This document shows positions 48,775-62,480 of a stretch of 64,000 nt of DNA, one piece after another. The notes beneath the pieces were generated by a model. The model saw only the letters and a list, made by a program, of their open reading frames with translations. It was not told where the DNA came from and did no database searches. Position 1 is the first letter of the stretch; each line of letters starts with the position of its first letter. Made by a program: the position numbers and the translations under genes. Origin of the DNA: Hyperoodon ampullatus (Eukaryota; Chordata; Mammalia; Artiodactyla; Ziphiidae); contig OX457056.1 of NCBI GenBank assembly GCA_949752795.1, forward strand, positions 200,571,654 to 200,635,653, given 5' to 3'.

Positions 48775-48995
48775 CCACATATAGAGAACTAGGTAATGGG
48801 GAACACTGAAGAATAAGTAACAGGGAAAAAGTAACAGGGATCATGCTGGAGGGGTAGGTTGCAGCAGATCCCAAGGGACTCGAACGCCACTTATTTTATT
48901 CAATGGATAATAAAGAGTCACTGAAGGTTTCTGAATAGGGGAGTGACATGCTAAGAGAGTCTTTAGTAAGATTACTCTTTTAGCTATCTGGTCAT
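48775..48995. repeat. Old interspersed repeat, family not assigned
   Basis: Text such as aataggggagtgacatgcta after a gaataagtaacagggaaa segment recurs in mammalian genomes; I cannot name the family. Confidence 0.35.
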
Positions 48996-49394
48996 CTATC
49001 AAGTATCCCTGAACTTTTATCTAATCCCTATTTGTGAAACAATGTAAGTACCCTAAGGAGACCAGGGTTATATGCTTTGTCAATAATGAGATGTTTACTC
49101 TTGGGTAAACCACTTATTCTCTCAGGGACTCAACCCACCCATCTATAAAATGAGGCAGCTGGCCTCAATGACCTCGTTGATTCCTTCAGTTTTAAAAATC
49201 CATGCTTCTATTTTCCTCGAAACTCCTTTTTCCTTTCCTCAAATACCTAATGTGCTGTTACACACCTTTTAGGTTCTACACTAATAGTTACTGAATGAAC
49301 CTCTAGATTGTTAAATCTGATTTTCATGCAAAGGTTTTTGTTCCATAGTTCTGTTGCAGTAGTAGCAACAGCCCTGGCAGCTGCCGCCCTGTTG

Positions 49395-49615
49395 TCAAGT
49401 GTGTACTAAGTGCCAGGATCAGGATGAGGGGCTAGGAAGTTGATATAAATGTTTTTTGATCTTCACTAACTGTAAGGAGGATATTATATTATCTTTATTT
49501 TACCACAGATAAAGAAAGAATCTCTGAGACTTTGAAAAACCTGTCCAAGATCACATAAACTAGTACAAGGAGGGGCCATAATTTGAACCCAGATCTGTCT
49601 GACTTTATGGCACTA
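49395..49615 (-). mobile_element. MIR relic (weak)
   Basis: Reverse MIR-like text with attttaccacagataaagaa and tccaagatcacataaact. Confidence 0.5.
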
Positions 49616-49649
49616 GACTCAGAGGAGTATCTCAAAAACGTAGGAAAGG

Positions 49650-49864
49650 GCTTCCCTGGTGGCGCAGTGGTTGAGAGTCTGCCTGCCGATGCAGGGGACA
49701 CAGGTTCGTGCCCCGGTCCGGGAAGATCCCACATGCCGTGGAGCGGCTGGGCCCGTGAGCCATGGCCGCTGAGCCTGCGTGTCCGGAGCCTGTGCTCCGC
49801 AACGGGAGAGGCCACAGCAGTGAGAGGCCCGCGTACCGCAAAAAAAAAAAAAAAAAAAAAAAAA
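49650..49864 (+). mobile_element. CHR-type SINE (young form)
   Basis: Near-consensus copy with a 25-base A-tail. Target duplication gtaggaaag at 49640-49648 and 49865-49873. Confidence 0.94.
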
Positions 49865-51574
49865 GTAGGAAAGCCTTAATTTCCCTCAAACCAAGTAAAC
49901 AAACAAGTACACTCTATCATGGTCTAATTCAGGGGTGGACCACTGCCGAGGCAAGTGTGCACACACCTCGCTCCACACTGCCATTCCCTCTTTGTCTCCA
50001 GTCCTGGCCTACTTCCACCCTGCCCCAGTGCTGACCCTCACCACCCAACTGCGATGAGCACTTGTACCAGCACAGTAACAGAAAGACTTTCCAGTATCGA
50101 TTGGTTCAATAATCTAAAACCTACTGCCTAAACCCAATATAAAGACTGTGATTTGGTTCACAAACCAATAGGATGACAACATAATCTGGGAGGACAGCTT
50201 TGACTACGAGTTATACAGAGGAACAGTGTAAAAGAGGGCACGTGGGAGGAGGAATTAGGACAGCTAGCTTCTAGAAGTTCAATTTCTGCTAATAACCAGT
50301 TTGTAGCTGTGCTTAACTTCTCTGGCTGTCAGTTTTCTTATGTGTAAAATGAAGAAGTTAATAGTTTCTCTGCCACTTTAAATCTAAACTTCTACGATCT
50401 TACTTATTTCTAAGTTAAAAGATTTATCTTTCCCTAACTGTTATGGAAAACAGAGTTTCCTTTGGCAACTTAAAAGTCTTTGATAAGGCTAGCATGATAA
50501 GAAACATACCTAGTAAATCGGCCAAGAGAACAGAAAAAAAAAAGAGGATAAATTACCGGTAAGAAGGATACTAGTTATAAAACAATCCAGTAGTAAAGGT
50601 TACACAAAGGTAAAAAGAAATGATCTTTGGATGAGTGGAGAGTGAATAGCTCGTTATGATATGGAGCACCCCTCTCCCCACCTCAGCCCCTCTTCTCTCT
50701 TTCTAAGCCCCACTGCCTGTGGGACTTTTAAAGATATAGCCTGTATAAAAATGTAAACTGCCTCAGGTTTGCCTCATTACTGAGACCCAGAACTAATCAA
50801 AAGCTGTGAAAGGGTTGCTCTTTTCATGTGATAAATCTGTGTGCAAAGAAATGTGGCCCAAGGGAACGAGGAGCATAAAGGAGAAATAACTTTCCCATTT
50901 TTCCCAGTCCTAGTCCTACTGGTGAAATACAACTTTGTAGATAGTTATCTTTCCTTTCACTTGAAACAACAGTCACATTCCACAGGCCCTCTTCAAAAGC
51001 CCTGAGCAGCACTCTGCCATGATGTTTGTTACTTGTTACTATAGGGTGGGTGATCAGCTACAATGACCATCCGTGGATAGAAATTCTCCCAACATAATGC
51101 TGGAAGTGAAGGTGGGGCAGCAGGATTTGAAGGATGAGAGAAAAGAGGCAGAAAATAGAGGAAAGGTCAAGGAACAAAAGGGAGGAGACAGTAAAAAATA
51201 CATCAATAAATAAATCCAGTAAGAACAGGTGATTACCTAAACTTTTCACAGTATCTCTGTAACTGCCCACGTGGTTCCTCCAGCCTGATGATCAACGCCT
51301 CCTCACTTTCTAAGACTCTGCCCCAGTGACGCTGATTCCCACAGTTCTTGCTATTTTCCAGAGCACCATGCAAATATCCCTCTCATCTTACCTGTTACTT
51401 TATTATACTTGTTTACCTCCTTTTATTACACTGAAAGCTTGAGGGCAAGGACCACGTCCAATCTCCAGCACAGCTCTGTACGCAGGGCACAAGAGGTACT
51501 CCCATGTTTAATGAGTTGACTGTGGTCATGTTTATTGGGCACATGCTAGATGCGAGGCAGAGGGCAGGAGAGCT

Positions 51575-51690
51575 TACAAGTTAAAAGCACTGTGCCTTCT
51601 TTTGAATCCTGACTCTGCCACTAACTAGCTGTATAATCTTGGGAAAGTTACTTAAGCTCTCTAAGCCTGTTTCTTCATCTTTTCACCATC
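51575..51690 (+). mobile_element. MIR relic
   Basis: Forward MIR core: actctgccactaactagctg, ttgggaaagttacttaagct. Confidence 0.75.
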
Positions 51691-51694
51691 AAAT

Positions 51695-52665
51695 CTACCA
51701 TCCTACCTGCATCTGTACCCATCTGCTCTGCTTTCCCTCTTGTTAGAATGGAAGAACTGTCTCTGCTCTGACAACAGGCCAATCTCTCTCTCTGTTGGTT
51801 CACTGATCCACTCCCTCCTGACCCCTCAAAGACTTTGTTTCGGCAATTAGGCCCTCCCTCTCCTGCTCTTCAGTGTGCCCACTCTAACCATCAGTGTCAT
51901 GAGCCTATGAATGTTTCCCATCTTTTAAAATATTTTATTTATTTATTTATTTTTGGCTGCATTGGGTCTTCGTTGCTACACACGGGCTTTTCTCTAGTTG
52001 CGGTGAGCGGGGGCTACTCTTTGTTGCGGTGCATGGGCTTCTCATTGTGGTGGCTTCTCTTGCTGTGGAGCACGGGCTCTAGGAACACGGGCTTCAGTAG
52101 TTGCGGCACGCGGGCTCAGTAGTTGTGGCTTGCGGGCTCTAGAGCGCAGGCTCAGTAGTTGTGGCGCACGGGCTTAGTTGCTCCGCGGCACGTGGGCTCT
52201 TCCCGGACCAGGGCTCAAACCCGTGTCCCCTGCATTGGCAGGTGGATTCTTAACCACTGTGCCACCAGGGAAGTCCTGTTTCCCATCTTACAAACAACTT
52301 CTGCTTTGAAAGACTTGAGCAAGCCAAATACTCAATGCCTCTATTTCCTTACCTCTCACTCTGTCTTTAATCCATTCCAATAAGGCTTTTATCCCTTTGT
52401 TACCACTTTACTGAAACTGCCCTTGACAAGGTCATCCAATGCAAGGGTCATTTCTGAGACTTCATCTTACTTGGCCTCTCAGTAGCTTTTGGACACAGTC
52501 ACTTTCTCTTTCTTGAAGCTCTTCCTTCACTTGACTGGCTGCTCCTTTTCCTTTGCTAGTTCATCTCCCTTGTCTTCCACATTCCTAAACATTGGCTGCC
52601 CCTGGTCTTTTCCTTTGTACCCAGTTACCTAGCACACAGAAGGAATTCAAGAAATTCCTTGACTA
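51695..52665 (+). mobile_element. L2 LINE fragment, split by a SINE
   Basis: Pieces at 51695-51912 and 52290-52665 carry decayed L2 reverse-transcriptase text (near 52390-52560, around ttggacacagtcactttctc). Confidence 0.55.
51925..52277 (-). mobile_element. CHR-type SINE (long form)
   Basis: Reverse long form ending accactgtgccaccaggga. Target duplication gtttcccatctt at 51913-51924 and 52278-52289. Confidence 0.94.
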
Positions 52666-53529
52666 GGAATGTGGTTTCCACTCTTAGTGCAGCTGCCTCT
52701 CGCCCTAAGGGTTAATTAGGAGGAGTTGTAAAGAAGACCCTATCATTAAGGTTAAAGTAACTCGAGGGATCTCAATACAGCAACAGCCTCCAGCTAAGTG
52801 GGAAGAGGGTCTGGAAATGAGGGAGAAGACAGATACTTAAGATCAAAAAGTAAGTTCCCCAGTAAAGGAAGAGACTATGGACTAATGAAAAGACAACTGA
52901 CTGGGATAGGGGAAGGCAGAAACACAGAGAAAAGAGTCTGAGAGCACTGTAAAAAAAAATAATAATAAAGACTGGAATACAGGAAAATAAGAGGTGTTGG
53001 GGGGATCTGATATACTTTGAAGGATGTAAATGTTCTGAATGAACAGGGCTGTGAGAAGCATTCAAGATGTTTTAGAGTTTAAACCTTCTGATGAACTTAA
53101 AGGTGAGTTAGGTGAGGGTTCAAATAGAGAAACTGGAAACCGTGAGCAGCTTGGGGATGTTACTAGTATGAATGAGTAAACACTTTGGAAACTTAAGTAA
53201 CTTCTTGATAAGCCAACAGTCAAAAGTATATCTGTGAGGAAGGATTAAATATTTAAAAAATATATGTCAATACATACATCTATGCTCTTAAATCCACAGA
53301 TATATGTAATTTAGCAAATAGCTTTCAACCAATGAGAGTACTAAAAATGTTACTGCTGGCATAAATTATTTTGGAAGTAAGGTGGCAAGAGTCAGTTGGG
53401 ATCCTTCCACCTTGAGCACTTGTAGATCTGAGTTTTCCAACTGTTGCTTCCTACCACCCACTCTCAGAGGTCAAGCAATCCCTCCTTAAGTCAAAACACG
53501 CTGGCACTTCACTGTGGCACAGTGAGAAT

Positions 53530-53725
53530 GTACATAAAGCTGTACAGTGAAACCCACCTGAATCTGAATCCTGGCTCTCCCACTTACCAACTGTGAGACT
53601 TCGGGCAAACCTCAGTTTTCTCATCTGTCAGATGTGGACAATTTTGGGAACTGGGAAAAGTGTATAAAAGCATCTAGCACATTGTTTGACAAAGTGTAAG
53701 TACTCAATTATTTATAACTGCTGTC
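53530..53725 (+). mobile_element. MIR relic
   Basis: Forward MIR core: gaatcctggctctcccactt, cagttttctcatctgtcaga. Confidence 0.75.
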
Positions 53726-53984
53726 ATCATCCTACTCTTTCAGTTCCTATCTTCCAGACAGCTCACTCCCTGGAAAAAGGAGCTCACTCCTTTTTCTCTA
53801 TCTATACTTTTTTTGTTTTTTTAAGTAATCTCATTAAATGTCATGACTTTAAATAATGTCTATGTGCTGAAAGAATTTTGTCTATGTGCTGTCAAAATTC
53901 ATTTGTCCCAAATTTATGTCTCCAGGCCTAACTCCTCTGAACTCTGGCCTGTGTATCAAATTGTGCAGTTGACCTCTGCCTTGT

Positions 53985-54715
53985 CCCACCTCCCCCACCA
54001 ACCAGCATCTCCTGCACTCTTCACCATTAATTGAGAAATTACTGGCAACTCCAATCCTTCCAGTTGCTCAATCTCAGGGTCATCCTCATCTCTTTCACCT
54101 CACATCCAACCCACCAGCAAGTCCTACTGGCTCCAACTCAAATATACCTTATACATGATGCTCAAAATAACTGAGCACTTCTCCTCAACCCCACTCTGCC
54201 ATCCTGGTGCAAGCTACCATCACCTCTTGCCTCGATCATTACAGTAGCCTCCTAACTGGTCTCTCTGCCTCTGCACTTCTGTCTTTTCTCAACGCCGCAG
54301 CCAGAGTGACTCTGTAAAGTTCTAAGTCAGATCATGTTGCTCCCCTGCTCAGAACCTTCCTGGGGCTTCTCATCTTACTCCGAATGATGGGCTACAAAGC
54401 CCATGCCTTTGCTCGAGTTGAACTGGCCTCCTTGCTATTCCTCAAACAACAGGCACACTCTTATACTTGCTGTTCTGGCTGCCTGAAATAATCTCCCCCA
54501 CCCCCCAAAATGGCTTGGCTGGCTTCCTACAATCATTCAGATTTTCACTCAAAAGTCACTTCCCTGATTCCATAGGTTCTTTTGCCTCCTAATAATATGC
54601 ATATTTTTTACTTATTGTTTGTCTCTCCCCATGGGGGCAGAGATCGCCGCTATAACTCTAGAACAAACACTGCCTGGAATATAGCAGGAGCTCAACAGTA
54701 TTTATTGAATAAATG
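53985..54715 (+). mobile_element. L2 LINE 3' end
   Basis: Ordered L2 text: gcagccagagtgactctgta, atcatgttgctcccctgctc, gcctggaatatagcaggagc, then ttattgaataaatga. No intact frame. Confidence 0.8.
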
Positions 54716-56212
54716 ACTGCCCCAGAGTTTTTCATCTTTGGGGTCTTGCTACATCTGGCAAAGTGAACAGTAGTAGTCAACACGCTCAGGTAACCAGTGG
54801 CAGCAGGAATGCCTGTGGCTCAGGTAGGAGGCTAGCTAGAGGCAGGTCCTTTCACTAAGTGCTGCAAAGCCTGGGTGAAATCTGAAACCCATACTTGAAG
54901 TCCCTGGAGCTATTCCAGTTTCTCCACCCCTCCGCCTGGAGCTGAGGTGAAGAAATGTTGACAAAGCCACACTACAAACTGCAAAGACTAGTGAGTCACG
55001 GGCTAATTATAAGTAAGTTAACCATTCCTAGCTACGATTCTTGACATACATTAAACCCTGTCTCCTAAAAGGAAAATTAGCTTCTGTCCTGAATCAACAT
55101 GGGCTCTGAATGGCTTCTGACTATGGTTGCTGTTTTATGGATTTACACCAAGATAAAATCCATTACAAGTAACTGAGCTAATTTTTACTGAGCCAACACC
55201 CTGAACTAGATGTTACAAAAGTCGAGGATATTGGTTTTTTTCTTATGTACTGACAAACTAGAAAGAAAAATCATTATTTCTTTTACATGAACTTTTATAT
55301 CTTAAAAGACCAGAAAACGTTTTACCTTTTAAACTCTATTACCTTTTACTAGTTTGGGAAAGAATTCTTATACCTGAGGCATTCCAAGGAGTCTTCAGAA
55401 TAATAAATTGCTTCTGTATGTAGAAAAACCATACTTTCAATTTTTAAAAATCTGTCTGGAATATTATGTATCACTTCAGTGTAAAGATGTTATTATTCCA
55501 TATCAGTCATTCTCCAACTCGTTAACCTAATGGCTCTCTTTAGTGGACCTTAGATCTCACCCAATATCTTGGTGAAAATGTTACTTTCCTGAAAAAATAT
55601 TGATTTGATGTGCAACAGTCATTTAAAATTCAAATTAAAAATTACCCTGAGAGTCTCTGGTCAACCTTCTTCCTGGCATTACCTTAAGGCGGGATGTTTA
55701 AGAGCAAGGTTCCTGATGCGGAAGAGGCTGACTCTACAATTTACCAACCACTGCACTGATTTAGAACAGGGTCTTCCCACACGGAAATTAACTATGGCCA
55801 TAATTCAAAGGCAGCAAGACAGAGAGACAGTGTAATTAAATACAGAGGTCAATATCAGTATGATCAATAGAGTTTCAAAGATATACAAATATGAATGATA
55901 CTATGACTATATTCTTTTTATTAATCAGTGTATAGCCAGTGCCGGGGTCATACTATGTGCTGAAGAAATGTTTGCTGAGTAAAGAAATGAAGGTACAACC
56001 CTGACTGTCCAATTCAGGCATGTGAACCTCTCCTCGAGGTAGAAAAGGACTATGATATGCTAAAATGAGATTCTCTCAGGGCCACAGGATGTAGTTCTAA
56101 TAAGGGCTTCTAAAAGTAACTTGTACTGGTAAATCTGAAAAGTCTGTGGACTAACGCTGAATATTTCTACTGCTTCAGATGCCAAACTATTTATCAGATT
56201 TGAAGGCACCAT

Positions 56213-56339
56213 TTTTGGTTTTGTTTTTGTTTTGGCCATGCCCCGCAGCTTGCGGGATCTCAGTTCCCCGACCAGGGATTAAACCCGGGCCATGGCAGTG
56301 AAAGCCCGGAATCCTAACAACTAGGCCACCAGGGAACTC
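56213..56339 (-). mobile_element. CHR-type SINE (short)
   Basis: Reverse orientation: T/G tract, ttggccatgccccgcagctt, ending ggccaccagggaactc. Target duplication not clear. Confidence 0.85.
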
Positions 56340-57926
56340 AATTATTATTATATGCTTAAATTATTAAGCAATTTATTATTCTGAAGACTCCTTGGAATGC
56401 CTCAGGTATAAGAATTCTTTCCTAAACTAGTAAGGTACTGTGTTTTAGATATGGACTTCTACTTATTAATTAGCAACTCATTTGACCAGAAGCTCCTGGA
56501 AGGCAGACAACACATCTGTTTATTACTATATACACTGCCCTTAACACAGTGCCTGGCACATGGTAAAAACTTAACCAGCATTTGCTGGATGAATGAGTGA
56601 TTGACTCGATACCATCCTGAAGCCTACAATGACATATCATTCCCCAACACACTATACTCACAAATGCCTCCTAGTATTCTACCCTGACTCTACATAATTC
56701 CAAACTTAAAACTCCTAATTCTCAGACATAGCCAAACACTAGCTTATCTAAAACTACTAATAATGGACTTTCTATTTCCAATAATTGAAGTTTAGGCCAA
56801 CCATCTCACAGAAAGAAAGCTTGAAAAGTTAGACGAACTATTTAAAAATCTTAAAACTATCAACACAATGACAAGATGGCAGAGTACAGGCCAAAACCAA
56901 AAGGAAAACTAGAATCCAGAGAGGTAAATAACCACAGAAACTACAATGCCCTGGGGCATCTACCAGTCCCAGAAAACTCAGCTTTTGTTTCAATGGTCCT
57001 CTGGGGAGAAGCGGTCAATAACCCAAAGCCCAAAAGGCAAGGTAAGGAGTCTAAAAGGAGACCTTTTCTATAATAAGCTAAGATTCCAGAGACTCCTGAG
57101 AGAGAATCAGAACCGGACCAGCCCTCCTGCAAAATTACATCTCGGGCTCTAATACCTTCACCGTCCAAGGTACTTTAAGCCTTGAAATTAGTTTAAGGTG
57201 GAGGTGGACTGAGAATGATATCGTTTCCATGTGGGAATTCCTCCTCAGCATTGCTTAGGGAATTTATATGTCTTTCTGAATTGAAAGAAAAAAATCAGCA
57301 GAGAAATCTGGAAAAAAAAAGGAGAAAATACTATAATTCTCTGTGAGAATAAAGCTTAACAATAAATGTAGAGACATTACTGGTTTGAAAGAATCTACCA
57401 GTGTCAAGTTGAAAGCAAGAGCAGAAAATACTGACCCACAGAGTAAAGATTAAGGTTGGCCGGGACAAAAGTACATAGGAGAAAAGTGACTAGGATCTAA
57501 TCAGTTAGTATTGCTTGTAACTGCTGCTATGTTATGAATGTGTTTATAAAGCATGTGTGTTCATGGCCCTGTGTGCTAACAGTGAGTCACTCTTGCAAAT
57601 AAAATAAATACTAATAAGCTTATTTGCACAGTATATTTTATATAAACCTTGTAAGTGATGGTCCAAGAAATATCAAATTTTAGAAGTAAAATAAGTCCTA
57701 AATTGGCAATTCTGACACATGATTCTGTGTAGCATTGAATCTTGCTCAGAGGCAAATGTTCCATTATTTTAGTACTACTCAAAAATGTTTGCTCAGTGTT
57801 TTCCAGTGTTTGTATTTGCTATAGGTTATAGTTCTTTGTAAGTATTTTAACAAGAGAAATGCAGAGAAGATGTGAATATTAATATTGAATCATTATGTTG
57901 TATTACCTGAAATTAACATCATATTG

Positions 57927-58127
57927 GGGGCTTCCCTGGTGGCGCAGTGGTTAAGAGTCCGCCTGCCGATGCAGAGGACACGGGTTTGTGCCCCGGTCCG
58001 GGAGGATCCCACATGCCATGGAGCGGCTGGGCCCGTGAGCCAGGGCCGCTGGGCCTGCGCATCCGGAGCTTGTGCTCAACAGTGAGAGGCCCGCGTACCG
58101 CAAAAAAACAAAAAAAAAACAAAAAAA
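57927..58127 (+). mobile_element. CHR-type SINE with internal deletion
   Basis: Young-type copy lacking the 'ccgcaacgggagaggccac' segment: it goes from tgtgctc straight to aacagtgagagg. Target duplication aacatcatattg at 57915-57926 and 58128-58139. Confidence 0.93.
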
Positions 58128-58261
58128 AACATCATATTGTATGTCAATTAGTTCAATTAAAAAATTTTTTAAAGATGTGAATATTGTCACAAATTTGAAT
58201 TAGCAAAACAATATTGATTCCAATGGCAAAGTCAAAATCAGAGCAAGTAGACAAAATATTT

Positions 58262-58372
58262 TCACTGTTAAAAAAGAATATAAGAACACATATGTATAAC
58301 TGAATCACTTTGCTGTACGGCAGAAATTAACACAACACTGTAAATCACCTATACTTCATTAAAATTTTTAAA
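58262..58372 (+). mobile_element. L1 3' UTR end fragment
   Basis: Text like tgtataactgaatcactttg and gctgtacggcagaaattaac matches the 3' end of the old L1 seen at 5330-5420. Confidence 0.75.
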
Positions 58373-58885
58373 AAAGAAATATTCAATGCAAATAGTCGCT
58401 AGAAAATAAAAAAAGAAAACCTGTCTGTACAAAAAAAAAAAAAAGAAAGATTATGAGCTTATGCAAAGCAACATGTACCCTAATGGCCCCACCTGAAGAT
58501 GTTTTTGGATACATTCTTAACACTCAACCAACATCAAAGGAAACTTTTTTCTATGTCTGGAATATTAGTCACAAAACAAAGATTAATCCCATCAGATAGG
58601 GCAACTAATACGTTGTGTATTTAAAATTTTGTTTTAAAAATCACTTTAAATACTAAATATTTGTGGTATGATTTTACAGTTTTTAAATTATTTTTATTTA
58701 ACATTTATTTTGTGTTAATATTCCCTTCTTTTAATGTTTTATATTATCAGATTCTAGTATCATGTTAATTTTCTAATTTTGATAAATATTTTTGAGTTAT
58801 GTAAGATATTAGGGTTGGGGAACTCTACTATTTCTGCAACTTCTCTATAAATCCAAAATTATTTTAAAGTAAAAAGTAAAAAATA

Positions 58886-59220
58886 GGGACTTCCCTAGTG
58901 GTGCAGTGGTTAAGAATCCGCCTGCCAATGCAGGGGACACGGGTTCGAGCCCTGGGCCGGGAAGATCCCACGTGCCACAGAGCAACTAAGCCCGTGCACC
59001 ACAACTACTGAGCCTGTGCTCTGGAGCCCACGAGCCACAACTACTGAAGCCTGCGGCGCCTAGAGCCCGTGCTCTGCAACAAGAGAAGCCACCGCAATGA
59101 GACGTCCGCGCACCGCAACGAAGAGTAGCCCCCACTCGCTGCAACTATAGAAAGCCCCCACGTAGCAATGAAGACCCAACGCACCCAAAAATAAATAAAA
59201 TAAATTTAAAAGAAAAAAAA
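58886..59220 (+). mobile_element. CHR-type SINE (long form)
   Basis: gacttccctagtggtgcagt head, long-form body and an (AAAT)n/A tail. Target duplication aagtaaaaaata at 58874-58885 and 59221-59232. Confidence 0.93.
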
Positions 59221-60301
59221 AAGTAAAAAATATTTCAAAGTTTATTATCAGGTAGAGAATAATTTTACATGTCATTAAAATATATAATCTCATAATATTT
59301 TGGTTCATAATAATAAAAAATTATGCATTTATTTCATATATGTGTGTATATATACATAAAATCTCTGAAACTTTTAGTATAATCCTAACACAGGGAAATT
59401 GTTCACTGTTGATTATTATAGTCATTACTGTTATTACTTAAGAACATGTAAATAAAAGAGTTTTTTTAAAATACAGATTAATTTATAATTTCAGGAATTC
59501 CAATTTCTTGTTCCTGAATCTCAAAGATTACTATCCTTCAGGAATTTGGAAACATTAGCTGACCAGAAACAGCTGACAGAAATAAGTGCAAATCCTCTCT
59601 GGAGACAGGTGCCTTCATCTCCGGTCTTAATGTTTTCCAAATACCATGACTAGCACACAGTAAAAGGTAACCAGACACACAAGGAGTCTAGACCACATGA
59701 ACGAGAACCATGTGACACCAAAAACAGTCCCACTAAGACTTAAAATCTTGAAATTATCATATGCAGACTATAAAATAACTATTCTTACCATAGGTAAAGA
59801 AAATAAAAAACAAGGTACCTACAGGAAACAGAAAACTGTAAAAGGTAACATATCAGATTTGAAAAAAAAATACAGCTTCTAGGAAATGAGTCCTCATGAC
59901 GTCATAATTCCAGAGTTTTAAGGAGCAATATGAAGAATAGTATAAAGGCTATATATATTTAAGTGTGAGCTACATGTAAATCTATATACCATCCTATACT
60001 TAAATTGAATCCATTCAATGTATTCCCTGTTGATCTAACTAGATTCACACTTATATGCATAAGGTGGAGGTGAATGTAAACAAAACCGTCACGTGTACCC
60101 TGCTGTAAAACCACCAAGCACAAACCAGAGCCCTCAGTTGACTACAGTTCAAATAAATAAAGCCATACCCTTTCTTCTTATACTTAACTCTTGCAATTAG
60201 AAGTGCTTCTTAATTATATTTTCTTCTAATTTCTCAAACCCCTATTAAATGCCTACCACGTGATAAGCGTAGCTAGGCATTTGTCCATACATTTTCTTAT
60301 T

Positions 60302-60345
60302 TTAAAAAAGAAGAAGAAAAAAAAAAAAGAAGAGGAAGGAGGAGC
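60302..60345. repeat. Purine-only tract
   Basis: About 44 bases of A and G only on the plus strand, giving a Lys/Glu-rich spurious frame. Confidence 0.85.
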
Positions 60346-62284
60346 AATAGCTACAATAAAGAACCTAATTTTGGGTCTGGCACAGCACTGGACTATTTTG
60401 CTACCATTAACTGTGTCTGACAAGGGGACCAGCATCTCAGCACCGACAGTCCTTAGCTCTGCAGTAGTCCAAGTTCAAAGTAACAATGGAGGAAGGAGAT
60501 CTTTGAAAGTTCTGGAAGGTAGAGCAGAAACTTCAATTTCATTCAGTTAAACTAAATTCAATTCACCCAAGTATTTACTGAGTCTAGTACCTGTTGGACA
60601 CTATACCAGGTGTGTGGGAAATGACAAACCAACTAATGTACAGTATCTGTCTTTCCATTAGGCTTAAAATTTTCATCGAGAGGCATATAAACAACTAAAT
60701 ACAATATCAATCAGGATTAGATAAATACTGTATCAAAGGTTCTTTAAATCTTATGCCTTAAATTTCAAGGTTAGAGGGTGTATGGGACTGGATTGGAGGG
60801 GTAAAGCCTGGTGCTCAAACTGATAATTCTGCTTCTTTCAAGGGACTGCTTATATTGCTGGATATACTTTTTATGAAGACAGAAAAAGATGACCTTAAGA
60901 GGAACTGTCAGTGATTGCAAGAAATAAGTAATTTCATCATACTAGCAATTGATACAAATAATACACCTATTGAAAAGCAATCAAGTCAATATTAATACAG
61001 CCAATGCTGTATTTGGTGAATGCAAATAAAGAAAAGTTTCCTGATTAAGACTATACACACCTACTGCAGGTCTTTCACAGCATTAAACTTTTAGAACTTA
61101 AAAAAAAAAACAAAAAACATAGTAAGAACACCAGCTGAATTATTAGTCCTGAAAAAGAAGGTCAATCGAATAAAAAAGAATACCAATTTCATCCCTCAGT
61201 ACCAGTCCATTACTCCATATAGTCCTTTAAAAACACTGCACACTGTTTTTATGCATAGAAGACATAATATTTCTCTGGAACACTACTAATTCTAATAAGT
61301 ATCATTATTGAGAAATTTTTGCTACCTGGAATTTGGGAGAGTTTTGTTCTGTCACCTGTATATCTAATGCAAGAACAGTTTACAAGTATATCTCAAAACT
61401 TGTATGTATGGAAGGTGATGGAGAATCTGGGGCTTGCTATGGCTTTGAGGATGTAGCGCTGAGCCAAAGTTCCCTCAGGATTCCTTTTCAGGCACTCTGA
61501 AATCGTCAAGGTATCTGGCATTCCCCAAGAGTTCATATACTCATATTAAATGAACACCCTCTTGAGGACGTGTTTAGGTGCTCACCCTCATGCTTTACCT
61601 TGAGAGCAAATGTCACCACCGCCCTGTTGAGCACAAATGACCCAGGGGCCCAGTGATCTGGCTGGTCCCTAGTTCATCACCCTGCATGTGCTCCAGGACA
61701 CCCTCCCGGGGCCATGCCTCTGAGTTTGGAGTTCCCGCAGAACTGTGCCCACTTGCACATCAATTCTTGCCTGAGCATATTTTAGACAGAGGTTTCCTCT
61801 CTTTCTGTAATCCGTCTGCTTTCTATCTTTCAGAAAATTACTCAACTTCTGGCCTTCTGATAATACTCTTTCTTCTTGGAATTTTTTATTATTTTTTTTT
61901 CATTCACTTTTAGAGATCTAAAGGACAAGGGGAAGTTGGTATGTGTACCTGGTCTGCCATCTTGATTTGGTCTCTCTGGGCCACCATTACCTTGTTTTTA
62001 TTTATTAGGATCCTGCAACTCCTAGATCCACAGAGTGCTTTTTATTATTGACTTTCCTAAGGACATGTAGGTTCAGAGCTCTCTGGCATGCATGCCAAAG
62101 GGCATGCAGTCATGCTCTCCTCAGGCCCTAGACCAGTTGCTATTATCTCACTCTTTTCTTCTTCCTACTTTATAAATTATTTCTCTTGATACGCTGGTGA
62201 ATACAAATGAAGTCTCCAGAGCCTGGTCACCCCCAAGTTAATAGACAGCATTTCAGTTTTTGAATGTGCAAGGTGGGAAACAGT

Positions 62285-62480
62285 AAACCATAGTAGTTAA
62301 AGACATGGGCTCAATGCCCGGTTCCCTTAGCAAGCTACTTAATCTCTACAAGTCTTGGTTTCCTCATCTATAAAGTAGCCATATGAATTAACCCAGTACC
62401 TTCAAGGTAGCTGTGAAGATTCTTTGTGACAAATGCTTATTAATACATTAATAAATGTTTGTTATTATTATTATTATTGA
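62285..62480 (+). mobile_element. MIR relic
   Basis: Forward MIR: agtagttaaagacatgggct, cttggtttcctcatctataa, then taataaatgtttgttatta. Confidence 0.78.

Noticed and set aside
56876..57152. Two overlapping plus-strand frames of 65-68 aa
   Set aside because: Short, mutually overlapping, no known motif and no splice support.
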